From Pseudoalteromonas atlantica (lineage in GTDB: Bacteria; Pseudomonadota; Gammaproteobacteria; Enterobacterales; Alteromonadaceae), in contig BJUT01000015.1 in assembly GCA_007988745.1 (NCBI GenBank), forward strand, positions 1 through 64,000: a stretch of DNA of 64,000 bases. The letters are read 5' to 3'. This document shows positions 46,079-54,935 of this stretch, piece after piece; positions within the stretch are counted from its first letter, which is position 1, and each line of letters begins with the position of its first letter. The notes beneath the pieces were generated by a model. The model ran no database searches, was not told the origin of the DNA, and was given only the letters and a program-made list of their open reading frames with translations. Position numbers and translations under genes: made by a program.

Positions 46079-48307
46079 TTATCCTGCGTAATGCTTAAGC
46101 ATATTAGGTACATCCAGAATCAGCGCAATGCCACCGTCAGATGTAATTGTTGCACCAGCCATTCCAGGCGTACCTTGTAATAACGCATCAAGAGGCTTAA
46201 TAACAACTTCTTCTTGGCCAATTAATGAATCAACCACAAAGCCAACTTGCTGAGTACCTATTTGTACAATTACCACATGACCTTGCGCTTTTCGCTGAGA
46301 ACAATCAGCACCTTTGACTAGCCAATGCTCTAAGTAAAATAGCGGTATCGCTTTTTTACGAACAATAATTGTAAGCTGACCATCTACCACATTGGTTTTG
46401 GTTAAATCTAAGTGGAATATTTCACTCACACCAGCAAGTGGTAACGCAAACGTTTGCTCACCAACAATAACCATCAGCGTAGGTAAAATAGCCAGTGTTA
46501 ATGGTACTTTTATCTCTAAAATAGTCCCTACGCCCAACTCTGACTGTATACTCACAGAGCCATTAAGCTGCGTAATTTTAGTTTTTACTACATCCATGCC
46601 TACGCCACGGCCAGAAATATCAGATATCTCTTCTTTGGTCGAAAAGCCTGGTGCAAATATTAAGTTATACGCTTCTGTATCTGATAAGCGACTTGCCTGA
46701 TCATGGTCAATAACGCCTTTACTGATCGCTATTTTTTTCAGTTTTTCCGCATCCATACCTGCACCATCATCTTTAATGGTTAACAAAATATGGTCGCCTT
46801 CTTGCGAAGCCGATAATGTAACGTTACCGGTTCTAGGCTTACCCGCAGCTTCACGCGCTGCTGGCATTTCAATACCGTGGTCAACTGAGTTTCGTACTAA
46901 ATGCACCAACGGATCGGCCAGTGCCTCAACTAAGTTTTTATCTAAATCGGTTTCTTCACCTACAAGCTGTAAATCAATTTCTTTATTTAAGCTACGGGCT
47001 AAGTCACGTACTACGCGAGGGAATCGGCCAAACACTTTTTTGATAGGCTGCATTCGCGTTTGCATTACTGCACCTTGAATATCAGCAGTAACCACATCAA
47101 GATTTGATATCGCCTTACCCATCGCTTCACTGTCTGTATTGGTCGCTAAACTGACCAACCTATTTCGTACTAATACCAACTCGCCAACCATATTCATTAT
47201 TTGATCTAAACGCTTTGTATCAACACGTACTGTGGTTTCAGCAGGTGGAGGCGTAGCTTTTTTAGGTGCAGCGCTACTCGCTGGTTTTTCAGCCACTTTA
47301 GGTGTAGGCGCAGCGGCTTTAGCCGCCGGAGCTTGTTTTGCTGCAGGTGCTGGCGTAGGCTTTTCTGGCGTAGGTTTTGCTGGCGTTTGTGCTACAGGTG
47401 CAGCCTTAGGTGGCTGCGGTGCAGGTGTGTCAGCTTCTTTTGATTCTGGTGCGGCGCCTTTACCATGCAGTTCATCAAGCAGTGCTTCAAATTCATCATC
47501 GCTGATTTCATCATCACCGCTATCATTTGTAACAGCCGCTGGTGGTACTGTGTGTTTTACTTCTGGCTCACTACTTGAAGTATCTCCTGCAACCGGACCA
47601 AAACTACCTACACCGTGTAATTCATCTAATAAACTGTCAAATTCATCATCGGTAATATCTGAACTTGAATCTGGCTCTGCACTTGCACTTGGTTGCGACA
47701 CCGGGCTTTGGCCTTTGCCGTGTAGCTCATCGAGTAAGCTTTCAAATTCATCTTCTGTAATTTCATCAATTTGCGTGCTATCTGCTGAAGGGCTTGAACC
47801 TGCCGCATCAAATAGTTCATCAAATGCAAATGGGTCTTCATCATCTGTTGCGCTAACGGGAGCTGCGGGTTCTTGTTCAACAACTTCGGGGGCTGTTTCA
47901 GTAAGCTCGTCATCCGTAGGCGGTTGGCCAAGTTTATGAAGGGTTTCTAGTAATTGAGGGTCTGCTGGGTCTGGCTGTTCGCGGTTTTGAATAGTGGCAA
48001 ACATTTCATTAATGGTATCTAGTGCTTGTAAAATCACATCCATTAATTCTGAATTAACGGTTCTAACCCCTTGGCGTAAGAGATCAAATACGTTTTCAGC
48101 ACCATGACAGGCATCAACAAGCTCAGTCATAGCTAAAAAGCCTGCTCCCCCTTTTACGGTATGAAAGCCCCTAAAAATAGCATTTAGTAACTCAGTATCT
48201 TCTGGGTTATTTTCTAGCTCAACTAACTGTTCAGATAAAAGCTCTAGGATTTCTCCGGCCTCTACAAGAAAGTCTTGTAAAATATCTTCATCGACTTCAA
48301 AGCTCAT
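46079..48307 (-). CDS. cheA: chemotaxis histidine kinase CheA with repeated linker motif
   Basis: CheA phosphorylates CheY and CheB according to receptor state. Hpt/P1 domain 1-125 with His49 (FRGFHTVKGGAGFL). A long acidic then Pro/Ala-rich linker (130-355) shows no recognisable P2 domain. P3 dimerisation is about 360-425, P4 ATPase 430-610 (LVHLVRNSVDHGIE; DDGAGMD; GRGVGMDVVK) and P5 CheW-like 610-742. The linker contains three near-identical motifs at 183-199, 218-234 and 268-284, each DEF-[DE]-x-LLDELHG. They resemble the CheY-binding FliM N-terminus and CheZ C-terminus. 742 residues. Confidence 0.96.
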   Translation of the reverse strand: MSFEVDEDILQDFLVEAGEILELLSEQLVELENNPEDTELLNAIFRGFHTVKGGAGFLAMTELVDACHGAENVFDLLRQGVRTVNSELMDVILQALDTINEMFATIQNREQPDPADPQLLETLHKLGQPPTDDELTETAPEVVEQEPAAPVSATDDEDPFAFDELFDAAGSSPSADSTQIDEITEDEFESLLDELHGKGQSPVSQPSASAEPDSSSDITDDEFDSLLDELHGVGSFGPVAGDTSSSEPEVKHTVPPAAVTNDSGDDEISDDEFEALLDELHGKGAAPESKEADTPAPQPPKAAPVAQTPAKPTPEKPTPAPAAKQAPAAKAAAPTPKVAEKPASSAAPKKATPPPAETTVRVDTKRLDQIMNMVGELVLVRNRLVSLATNTDSEAMGKAISNLDVVTADIQGAVMQTRMQPIKKVFGRFPRVVRDLARSLNKEIDLQLVGEETDLDKNLVEALADPLVHLVRNSVDHGIEMPAAREAAGKPRTGNVTLSASQEGDHILLTIKDDGAGMDAEKLKKIAISKGVIDHDQASRLSDTEAYNLIFAPGFSTKEEISDISGRGVGMDVVKTKITQLNGSVSIQSELGVGTILEIKVPLTLAILPTLMVIVGEQTFALPLAGVSEIFHLDLTKTNVVDGQLTIIVRKKAIPLFYLEHWLVKGADCSQRKAQGHVVIVQIGTQQVGFVVDSLIGQEEVVIKPLDALLQGTPGMAGATITSDGGIALILDVPNMLKHYAG
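47456..47761 (-). repeat. threefold coding repeat in the CheA linker
   Basis: Three copies of a 17-residue unit lie at 47711-47761, 47606-47656 and 47456-47506. Their sequences are ITEDEFESLLDELHGKG, ITDDEFDSLLDELHGVG and ISDDEFEALLDELHGKG. The spacers between them are unrelated in sequence, so selection keeps the short motif rather than a recent tandem duplication. Confidence 0.9.
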
Positions 48308-48322
48308 GCAGTTACTCTCCTC

Positions 48323-49090
48323 TTAGAAGCCCAAACTTGATAATAGGTCATCGACCTCGTCTTGGTCAGATACAACATCATTTCGCGACTCTTTATCAAT
48401 AATAGGGCCTTCAGGACCTGCTAATGTTTGTGCGGCAACCAGTTCTTCTGTTTCTTGTTGTTCTTTACTTTCAGCTATGCTGTCATCTTGTGCAGCAAAT
48501 GCTGTTAAAAGGTGGATTAAACTTTCTTCTACTTCTCTGACTAATTCAATTACACGGCGGATAACCTGGCCGGTTAAATCTTGAAAATCCTGCGCCATTA
48601 GTACATTGGTCATTAAAGTTTGCAACTCATCGGTTTTATGATGAGAGCTGTTCATAAACTTGTCGATGCTGTGGCATAAGGTTTTAAACTCGCCCAGCTC
48701 TATTTCGCGGTTCATAAGCCTATCCCAAGTAGGCTTAATATGTGCAATTTCATCTGCTAGCTGCTGCGCAATAGGGAGGCTTGCTTCGACCGCATCCATT
48801 GTCTTATTAGCTGCATTTTCTGTCATTTCCATGACATAGTTTAAGCGCTTTTTCGCATCCGGAATTGCATCAGTGGTTAAATCGGTTAAACGCGTATCAA
48901 GTTCAAAGCTTTTAAGGGCTTCGTGTAATTGGCGTGTTAACTTACCTACTTCAGCAAAAAGCTGCGATTGCTCTTGAGAGGCAGTATCTAAAATTAATTG
49001 ATCAGCTTTATCTTGCTCACCATTTTCTAAAAAAACGACGAGCTGACGAGCTTGTTCTAAAGTAATTTGAGGCGCAGCTGGTGCTGACAT
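48323..49090 (-). CDS. cheZ: CheY-P phosphatase CheZ
   Basis: CheZ dephosphorylates CheY-P. A 255-residue, almost wholly helical protein. The central region holds MAQDFQDLTGQVIRRV, containing the catalytic Gln of the DxxxQ motif. The C-terminus DQDEVDDLLSSLGF is the CheY-binding tail, typical of the family (E. coli ends in a very similar DLLDSLGF). It is longer than the E. coli protein because of extended helices and an acidic linker, which is usual in polar flagellates. It lies between cheY and cheA with 15-base gaps. Confidence 0.94.
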   Translation of the reverse strand: MSAPAAPQITLEQARQLVVFLENGEQDKADQLILDTASQEQSQLFAEVGKLTRQLHEALKSFELDTRLTDLTTDAIPDAKKRLNYVMEMTENAANKTMDAVEASLPIAQQLADEIAHIKPTWDRLMNREIELGEFKTLCHSIDKFMNSSHHKTDELQTLMTNVLMAQDFQDLTGQVIRRVIELVREVEESLIHLLTAFAAQDDSIAESKEQQETEELVAAQTLAGPEGPIIDKESRNDVVSDQDEVDDLLSSLGF

Positions 49091-49105
49091 AAGCCTCTCC
49101 TCTCA

Positions 49106-49489
49106 TTAACCTAAGCGTTCAAACACTTTTTCTAATTTAGTTTTCAAAGTACCAGCAGTAAATGGCTTAACAATATAGCCATTAACACCTGCTTGCGCTG
49201 CCGCTATTATTTGTTCTTTTTTAGCTTCTGCCGTCACCATTAAAACCGGAATATGTTTTAATTTTTCGTCAGCTCTAATGGCTCTTAGCAAGTCAATACC
49301 CTGCATGCCTGGCATGTTCCAATCGGTTACAACAAAGTCAAAAACCTGATTTTGCAACATAGGTAATGCTGTAGAACCATCGTCAGCTTCTTGAACATTC
49401 GTGAACCCTAGGTCACGCAACAGATTTTTTATAATACGTCTCATTGTAGAGAAATCATCAACAACAAGAATTTTCATGTTTTTATCCAA
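49106..49489 (-). CDS. cheY: chemotaxis response regulator CheY
   Basis: A single-domain response regulator whose phosphorylated form binds FliM (and FliN) to switch rotor direction. 127 residues with the acidic pair Asp11/Asp12, phospho-acceptor Asp56 ([11 protein letters not shown]), the Thr/Ala region LMVTAEA and Lys in [11 protein letters not shown]. The sequence is of the polar-flagellum type, with the N-terminal [13 protein letters not shown]. It is the first gene of the che block, 41 bases after fliA. Confidence 0.96.
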   Translation of the reverse strand: MDKNMKILVVDDFSTMRRIIKNLLRDLGFTNVQEADDGSTALPMLQNQVFDFVVTDWNMPGMQGIDLLRAIRADEKLKHIPVLMVTAEAKKEQIIAAAQAGVNGYIVKPFTAGTLKTKLEKVFERLG

Positions 49490-49530
49490 AACATCCTCCG
49501 GTGAGGTCTTAACCTATAATTTACTTACTA

Positions 49531-50265
49531 CTAGTTTATCCAGTCATTGATTTTTGCTTTGAGCTTAATCATCGCCTGACCATGTATCTGACTTACACGC
49601 GATTCACTTACATCGAGTATATGCCCAATTTCTTTTAAATTCATTTCATCGTTGTAATACAAAGAAAGCACCATTGCATCTCGCTCTGGTAAAGACTTTA
49701 TTGCCTCTAACAATGAATTATTAAACCGTTCATTTTTAACATTATTAAATGGTTTGTCTAGCGCTAAATCTTGACCTGCAGGGCTAATAACATCTTCATC
49801 TACCCCTAGGTCTTCTATACCAAGCACTTTACTGGAATTAACATCATTTAAAATATGATGGTATTCTTCTAGCGAAATATCAAGTTTTTCAGCTACTTCA
49901 GTATCTTTTGGTTCTCTATTTAAGCTATTTTCTAATTCTGTGATGGTTTCGGCTACTAATCGGCTTTTGCGGTGCACCGAACGTGGAGCCCAATCCCCTC
50001 TGCGCATTTCATCAAGCATAGCGCCGCGAATACGAATACCAGCAAACGTTTCAAAGCTTGCCCCTTTACTGGCGTCAAAGTTTTTTGAGGCCTCGATAAG
50101 GCCAATCATTCCCGATTGAATTAAGTCATCAAGCTGAACACTAGGAGGAAGACGAGCTATTAAATGGCACGCCACTTTTTTGACAAGCGACGCGTGCTTT
50201 TCAACAATCACATTTAAATTTTGTGTTGATTGATATCCCATAGCTCTTTTCACCGATGTTGTCAT
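49531..50265 (-). CDS. fliA: flagellar sigma factor FliA (sigma-28)
   Basis: FliA directs late flagellar and chemotaxis gene transcription and is held inactive by FlgM. 244 residues. Region 2 is about 20-90 (LARLPPSVQ-type start, DDLIQSGMIGLIEA, FETFAGIRIRGAMLDEMR) and region 4 about 175-240 (LPERDAMVLSLYYNDEMNLKEIG, VSESRVSQIHGQAMIKLK), the standard layout. The start (ATG 50265) lies two bases after flhG. The adjoining che genes are likely partly under its control, but I did not fix a sigma-28 promoter. Confidence 0.95.
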   Translation of the reverse strand: MTTSVKRAMGYQSTQNLNVIVEKHASLVKKVACHLIARLPPSVQLDDLIQSGMIGLIEASKNFDASKGASFETFAGIRIRGAMLDEMRRGDWAPRSVHRKSRLVAETITELENSLNREPKDTEVAEKLDISLEEYHHILNDVNSSKVLGIEDLGVDEDVISPAGQDLALDKPFNNVKNERFNNSLLEAIKSLPERDAMVLSLYYNDEMNLKEIGHILDVSESRVSQIHGQAMIKLKAKINDWIN

Positions 50266-50267
50266 AA

Positions 50268-51128
50268 TCAGCCGTTTACTAGCTTCTCAATGAAAAACTC
50301 TAAATGTCCTGAAGGTTGATTAGGTATAGGCCATTTTACTGCTTTTGTCGCTAATGTTTTAAACGCAACTGCTGCTGGTGAATTAGGGAAAAGATCGACA
50401 ATTACTTTTTGTTTACGCGTAGATTTACGCATATTTTCATCATATGGAATAGTCGCAACAAGCTCCATAGACACATCTAAAAAGCGGTCTGTTACTTTAG
50501 AGAGCTTTGCAAAAAGCTCTTGGCCCTCGCGCATACTGCGCACCATGTTTGCAACAATTTTAAATTTATAAACGCCATGCTCGCGGCTAAGTACTTTAAT
50601 AAGCGCGTAGGCATCAGTAATAGAGGTCGGCTCGTCACACACCACCACCATGACATCTTGCGCTGCACGAGAAAAACTCAGCACCATGTCAGAAATACCA
50701 GCGGCGGTATCTACAATTAAAATATCAAATTCGGTATTAAGCTCACTAAAGGCACGAATTAACCCAGCATGCTCAGATGGGGTTAGCTCCACCATACTTT
50801 GCGAGCCTGATGTAGCAGGCACGATTTTAATACCGCCTGGGCCTTCAACTAAAATCTCGTCAAGTTCGCACTCGCCTGAAAGGACATGAGATAAGTTTTT
50901 TTCAACACGTAGTCCTAGCATTACATCACAATTAGCTAGGCCTAAATCGGCATCTAATACTAATACACGATTACCCTGCTGCCCTAAAGCAATAGCAGTA
51001 TTTAAAGAGACGTTGGTTTTACCCACCCCTCCTTTACCGCCGGTGACAGCGATAACTTTTACGCCGTTGTTGTTGTTTTGACTCATTTTGCGCAGGCCGC
51101 TTGCTTGATCTAATACTGTGTTAATCAT
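50268..51128 (-). CDS. flhG: flagellar number regulator FlhG (FleN)
   Basis: A MinD-like ATPase that limits the number of polar flagella by counteracting FlhF and the master regulator. 286 residues. An N-terminal activator helix DQASGLRKM (8-16; the DQAxxLR motif that stimulates FlhF) is followed by deviant Walker A GGKGGVGKTNVSLN, Walker A-prime VLVLDADLGLANCDVMLG and Walker B ILIVDTAAG. It overlaps flhF by eight bases. It differs from ParC (42371) by the DQAxxLR motif and the YDENMRKS region. Confidence 0.95.
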   Translation of the reverse strand: MINTVLDQASGLRKMSQNNNNGVKVIAVTGGKGGVGKTNVSLNTAIALGQQGNRVLVLDADLGLANCDVMLGLRVEKNLSHVLSGECELDEILVEGPGGIKIVPATSGSQSMVELTPSEHAGLIRAFSELNTEFDILIVDTAAGISDMVLSFSRAAQDVMVVVCDEPTSITDAYALIKVLSREHGVYKFKIVANMVRSMREGQELFAKLSKVTDRFLDVSMELVATIPYDENMRKSTRKQKVIVDLFPNSPAAVAFKTLATKAVKWPIPNQPSGHLEFFIEKLVNG

Positions 51129-52596
51129 ACATCCCTACTGTGCTTGGCGCCACTGCTTGGTGCCTTGAATGTTGTGCTTTTGCTCTTTTTAAATACAATT
51201 GCTCAGCTTTTTTTACTAGTTTTTCAGCATTTGCAACGCGAATATCTTCTGGTACACGCTGACCATTAGTAAGATACCCTATTGGAAGGCGATTTTGAAT
51301 CGCTATACTAATAATCTCACCTAAACTTAATGATTCATCTAACTTAGTGAAAATACAACCGCTTAGCTGAACCTTTTTAAAATGTCTTACGGTTTCTTGC
51401 AGTACATTTATTTGTGCTGTGGCACTTAATACTAAATAACTACGTATATCTACTCGCTGGTTGCGCATTAACGTATTTAATTGCTCTGTAAGGCGTAAAT
51501 CACGTTGGCTCATACCCGCTGTATCAATTAATACTAGACGCTTATTGCGTAAATGATATAAAACTTCAGCTAATTCATTAGCATCTTTTACTTGTCTAAC
51601 ACCACAACCAATAATACGACCATATGTTGCAAGCTGCTCATAAGCACCAATTCTGTATGTATCAGTGGTGATTAGGGCAACTTTGTCGGCGCCATACTTT
51701 TGTGCGCCTAATGCGGCAAGTTTAGCTACTGTGGTTGTTTTACCTACACCAGTAGGCCCAACAAGGGCGTACACACCTCCTTGGCGAAGAATTTCGTTAT
51801 TGGTGGTTTGCATTTGATCTTCAACCATTTGCAATAATGCTTTCCAACCTTGCTGACGCGATACGTCATCTGGGATAAAACACGCCATTTGCTCTGCAAC
51901 GTCTTTATCTATTCCCATGCCAACTAAACGGTCAATCATGCATGCACGTGTAGGGTCGCGACGTGCCATATCTTGCTGCATTAAACCCGATACTTGGTGT
52001 TCTAGTAACTGGCGAATTGCGTTCATTTCATCACGCATCGCGCTCATTTGGGCACTTTCGTTGTTATTAGTTTGGCTACGTGGTGCAACCGGCGCATCTA
52101 ACTCGTCAAAGTCTTGATCTAAGTCATCAAAGCCTAGGCTGTCTGCTTGGGTTTGCATGCGTTTTGGCGCTTCATTTTCGCGAGCAAACATATTTGTCGT
52201 ACGTGGCTGTGCTGGCTCTTGGTAATGCTCAGACGTATCAATACCTGATTGCGAAAACATAGAGGCTAGCTCAGGAGAGCGAGGGCGTGGCGACTGACGC
52301 TCTAATAAAGCTTGTAAGCTATCAGCTACTTTTGCTTGTGGCTCAGGTTGCGCACGCTTAGGCTCTGGCTTTACAAAGTTATGAGTAGGCTGTTGCACGG
52401 CTCTTTGCGGAGCAGGCGCTGCCTGTGGTTGTGCTGCGGCTTTAGGGGCTGCTTTGTCGTAATCTACTGCGGCAACAATTTCTACACCATTAGCGAGTTT
52501 TTTGTTCGACATAATAACGGCATCAACACCTAGCTCATCTTTAACTTCTTTCAGTGCGGTGCGCATATCTTTGGCAAAAAAACGTTTAATCTTCAT
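51121..52596 (-). CDS. flhF: flagellar polar placement GTPase FlhF
   Basis: An SRP-family GTPase that recruits the first flagellar components to the cell pole. 491 residues. The basic N-terminal domain is 1-50 (MKIKRFFAKDMRTALKEVKDELG), then a long Gln/Pro-rich linker (60-190), then an N domain and G domain (about 220-470) with GPTGVGKTTTVAKLAA (G1), TDTYRIGAYEQLATYG, LIDTAGMSQRD (G3) and FTKLDESLSLG (G4). It follows flhA after 22 bases. Confidence 0.95.
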   Translation of the reverse strand: MKIKRFFAKDMRTALKEVKDELGVDAVIMSNKKLANGVEIVAAVDYDKAAPKAAAQPQAAPAPQRAVQQPTHNFVKPEPKRAQPEPQAKVADSLQALLERQSPRPRSPELASMFSQSGIDTSEHYQEPAQPRTTNMFARENEAPKRMQTQADSLGFDDLDQDFDELDAPVAPRSQTNNNESAQMSAMRDEMNAIRQLLEHQVSGLMQQDMARRDPTRACMIDRLVGMGIDKDVAEQMACFIPDDVSRQQGWKALLQMVEDQMQTTNNEILRQGGVYALVGPTGVGKTTTVAKLAALGAQKYGADKVALITTDTYRIGAYEQLATYGRIIGCGVRQVKDANELAEVLYHLRNKRLVLIDTAGMSQRDLRLTEQLNTLMRNQRVDIRSYLVLSATAQINVLQETVRHFKKVQLSGCIFTKLDESLSLGEIISIAIQNRLPIGYLTNGQRVPEDIRVANAEKLVKKAEQLYLKRAKAQHSRHQAVAPSTVGMYD

Positions 52597-52618
52597 GGTT
52601 CAACCCCTGTTAAAATCT

Positions 52619-54730
52619 TTATTGTTGGCCTACTGAGCTGACAATCTTGATCTGTCTTTCATCTGGTACCTCTTGATAAGACATCACCCTTAAACCCGGT
52701 ATGGTGTACTTAACAAAACGAGATAACACAGTGCGTAACATTCCTGACGTTAGCAATATTGAAGGTTCTCCGGCCATTTCTTGATTCTGATGCGCTTCGT
52801 TTAATGATGTTTGAAGTCGCTCAGCAAGGCTTGGTTCTATTCCGGCACCTTCGTCGCCTGCATTTTGTAATGACTGATGCAACATCTGTTCCAACTCAGG
52901 CGCCAAGGTTATGACAGGGATTTCTGATGACATTCCCACAGCGTCTTGAACTATTAAACGGCGCAGCGAAATACGCACTGCAGCTGTTAAAACATCGGCA
53001 TCTTGGCTACGTGGGCCGTACTCTACAAGGGTTTGAACAATAGAGCGCATATCACGAATAGCCACACCTTCGTTTAATAAATTTTGCAGTACTTTTACAA
53101 CGGTTGTCAGTGGTAGTACTTCTGGCACTAACCCTTCGACTAAACGTGGATGGCTTTTAGCTAACATATCAAGCAGGTTTTGAACCTCCTCATGCCCTAG
53201 TAATAATGCGGCACTGTTAGTTAATAACTGGCTAATGTGGGTGGCTACCACAGTGGCTGAGTCAACCACGGTGTAACCTAGTGACTGTGCTTCGTCTTTT
53301 TGATCAGGCTTTATCCACACCGCATCTAGGCCAAATGCTGGGTCTTTGGTTTCAACCCCTTTAATAGGGCCAAATACTTGCCCTGGGTTGATGGCCAGTT
53401 CATCGCCATGTTTGAGCTCGCCTTCACCACTTGAAACACCCATCATGGTAATACGGTACGCATTAGGGTCTAACTCTAAGTTATCGCGAATATGTACAGG
53501 CGGTACTAAAAAGCCAAGCTCCTGAGATAACTTTTTACGCACCCCTTTAATTCGGTTGAGCAGCTCACCACCTTGAGATTGGTCAACAAGCGGAATAAGC
53601 CTGTAGCCAACTTCTAAGCCAATAACGTCAATTTGTTGTACATCGTCCCATCCTAGCTCTTTTTGCTCTTGCTTGTTTGCAACGCCAGTACCGGCAACGG
53701 TACCACTTTCAGCCTCTTGGGCTGCTAGAGCAGCGGCTTTTAATTTTTGCTGCTGAGTAAAGTAAGCTAAGTAGCCAAGTAGTGCGCCTAAACTTAAAAA
53801 AGCAATATGAGGCATACCCGGAACTAACCCCATAATGATTAAAATACCTGAGGCGATAAATAATGATTTTTCGTTCCCTAATTGGGCTTTAAATTGCTCA
53901 CCCATGTTATGTGATTCGTTTTGGCGAGTAACAACAATAGCAGTACCAATAGAGAGTAATAATGAAGGAAGCTGCGCCACAAGGCCGTCACCAATGGTAA
54001 GTAAAGTATATACTTCCATTGCGCGGCTAAAGCTCAAGTCGTGTTGGATCATGCCCACAAATAAGCCGCCAACAATATTAATAATTAATATCACGATACC
54101 GGCAATGGCATCGCCTTTTACAAACTTACTCGCCCCATCCATAGAGCCGTAAAAGTCAGCTTCGCGGGTTACTTCACTGCGGCGCTCACGTGCTTGCTCT
54201 GCACTAATAAAGCCAGCGTTTAAGTCGGCATCTATCGCCATTTGCTTACCCGGCATAGCATCTAACGTGAAACGAGCCGATACTTCAGAAATACGCCCAG
54301 CACCTTTGGTTATTACTACAAAGTTTATGATGATCAAAATTAAAAAAACCACTAAACCTACCGCGTAGTTTCCGCCAATAACCACTGAGCCAAACGCTTC
54401 AATTACCTTACCAGCCGCATCGCCCCCGTTGTGACCCTCAAGGAGAACCACGCGTGTACTGGCAACATTGAGGGCTAAACGCATAATTGTAGCGATTAAC
54501 AGTACCGCCGGAAACATGCCAAATTCGAGAGGTTTCATGGTGTAAACAGTCACAAGTAAAACAACTAAGGCAAGGGCAATATTAAATGAAAATAATATAT
54601 CAAGAAGAAATGGCGGCAGCGGTAAAATAACCATACCCAGCGCTGCAAGTACTAATAGCGGTGTGCCAACACCTTTGGCATACTCTTTTTTATCTTTGTT
54701 AAGTTGTTGTAATACCGCTTTAAAATCCAT
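52619..54730 (-). CDS. flhA: flagellar export gate protein FlhA
   Basis: FlhA is the major membrane subunit of the flagellar type III export apparatus. The N-terminal half has eight membrane helices with the FHIPEP family region (FPAVLLIATIMRLALNVASTR), followed by a large cytoplasmic domain binding chaperone-substrate complexes. I choose ATG 54730 (MDFKAVLQQLN, 703 residues). An upstream in-frame TTG at 54772 would lie upstream of, or within, the sigma-54 promoter and cannot be translated from it. It is first in flhA-flhF-flhG-fliA. Confidence 0.95.
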   Translation of the reverse strand: MDFKAVLQQLNKDKKEYAKGVGTPLLVLAALGMVILPLPPFLLDILFSFNIALALVVLLVTVYTMKPLEFGMFPAVLLIATIMRLALNVASTRVVLLEGHNGGDAAGKVIEAFGSVVIGGNYAVGLVVFLILIIINFVVITKGAGRISEVSARFTLDAMPGKQMAIDADLNAGFISAEQARERRSEVTREADFYGSMDGASKFVKGDAIAGIVILIINIVGGLFVGMIQHDLSFSRAMEVYTLLTIGDGLVAQLPSLLLSIGTAIVVTRQNESHNMGEQFKAQLGNEKSLFIASGILIIMGLVPGMPHIAFLSLGALLGYLAYFTQQQKLKAAALAAQEAESGTVAGTGVANKQEQKELGWDDVQQIDVIGLEVGYRLIPLVDQSQGGELLNRIKGVRKKLSQELGFLVPPVHIRDNLELDPNAYRITMMGVSSGEGELKHGDELAINPGQVFGPIKGVETKDPAFGLDAVWIKPDQKDEAQSLGYTVVDSATVVATHISQLLTNSAALLLGHEEVQNLLDMLAKSHPRLVEGLVPEVLPLTTVVKVLQNLLNEGVAIRDMRSIVQTLVEYGPRSQDADVLTAAVRISLRRLIVQDAVGMSSEIPVITLAPELEQMLHQSLQNAGDEGAGIEPSLAERLQTSLNEAHQNQEMAGEPSILLTSGMLRTVLSRFVKYTIPGLRVMSYQEVPDERQIKIVSSVGQQ

Positions 54731-54767
54731 AACTCTACAATTCAATAAATTGACACTAGCCTGAAAC

Positions 54768-54783
54768 TGCAATAACTATTCCA
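54768..54783 (-). promoter_or_regulatory. candidate sigma-54 promoter of flhA
   Basis: On the minus strand TGGAATAGTTATTGCA matches TGGCAC-N5-TTGCA at TGG, A and the whole TTGCA, with exact GG-N10-GC spacing. The expected transcription start falls about 25-30 bases before ATG 54730. flhA is sigma-54/FlrC-type controlled in Vibrio. Confidence 0.6.
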
Positions 54784-54935
54784 AGTATAGAGTCAGCAAT
54801 AGATTCATTGAGTATTGATGCAAAATTTAAAGCTGGTTAGAGACAAGAGCGTATGGGCTTTATGGTTTGAATTTGCAGCCCCGTATTGGTATTTAGGCAA
54901 GGCGCCCCTGTAAAGTGTGGTTAGCTCAGCTTACC

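Noticed and set aside
47232..47939. 235-codon open frame antisense to cheA, Ser/Ala/Gly-rich
   Set aside because: It mirrors the Pro/Ala/Glu-rich CheA linker; its composition is what the opposite strand of such a region gives. It has no ribosome site and no recognisable domain.
54919..54935. Hairpin GGTTAGC-TCA-GCTTACC right after flhB as a terminator
   Set aside because: One mismatch in a seven-pair stem and no T-run on the minus strand.
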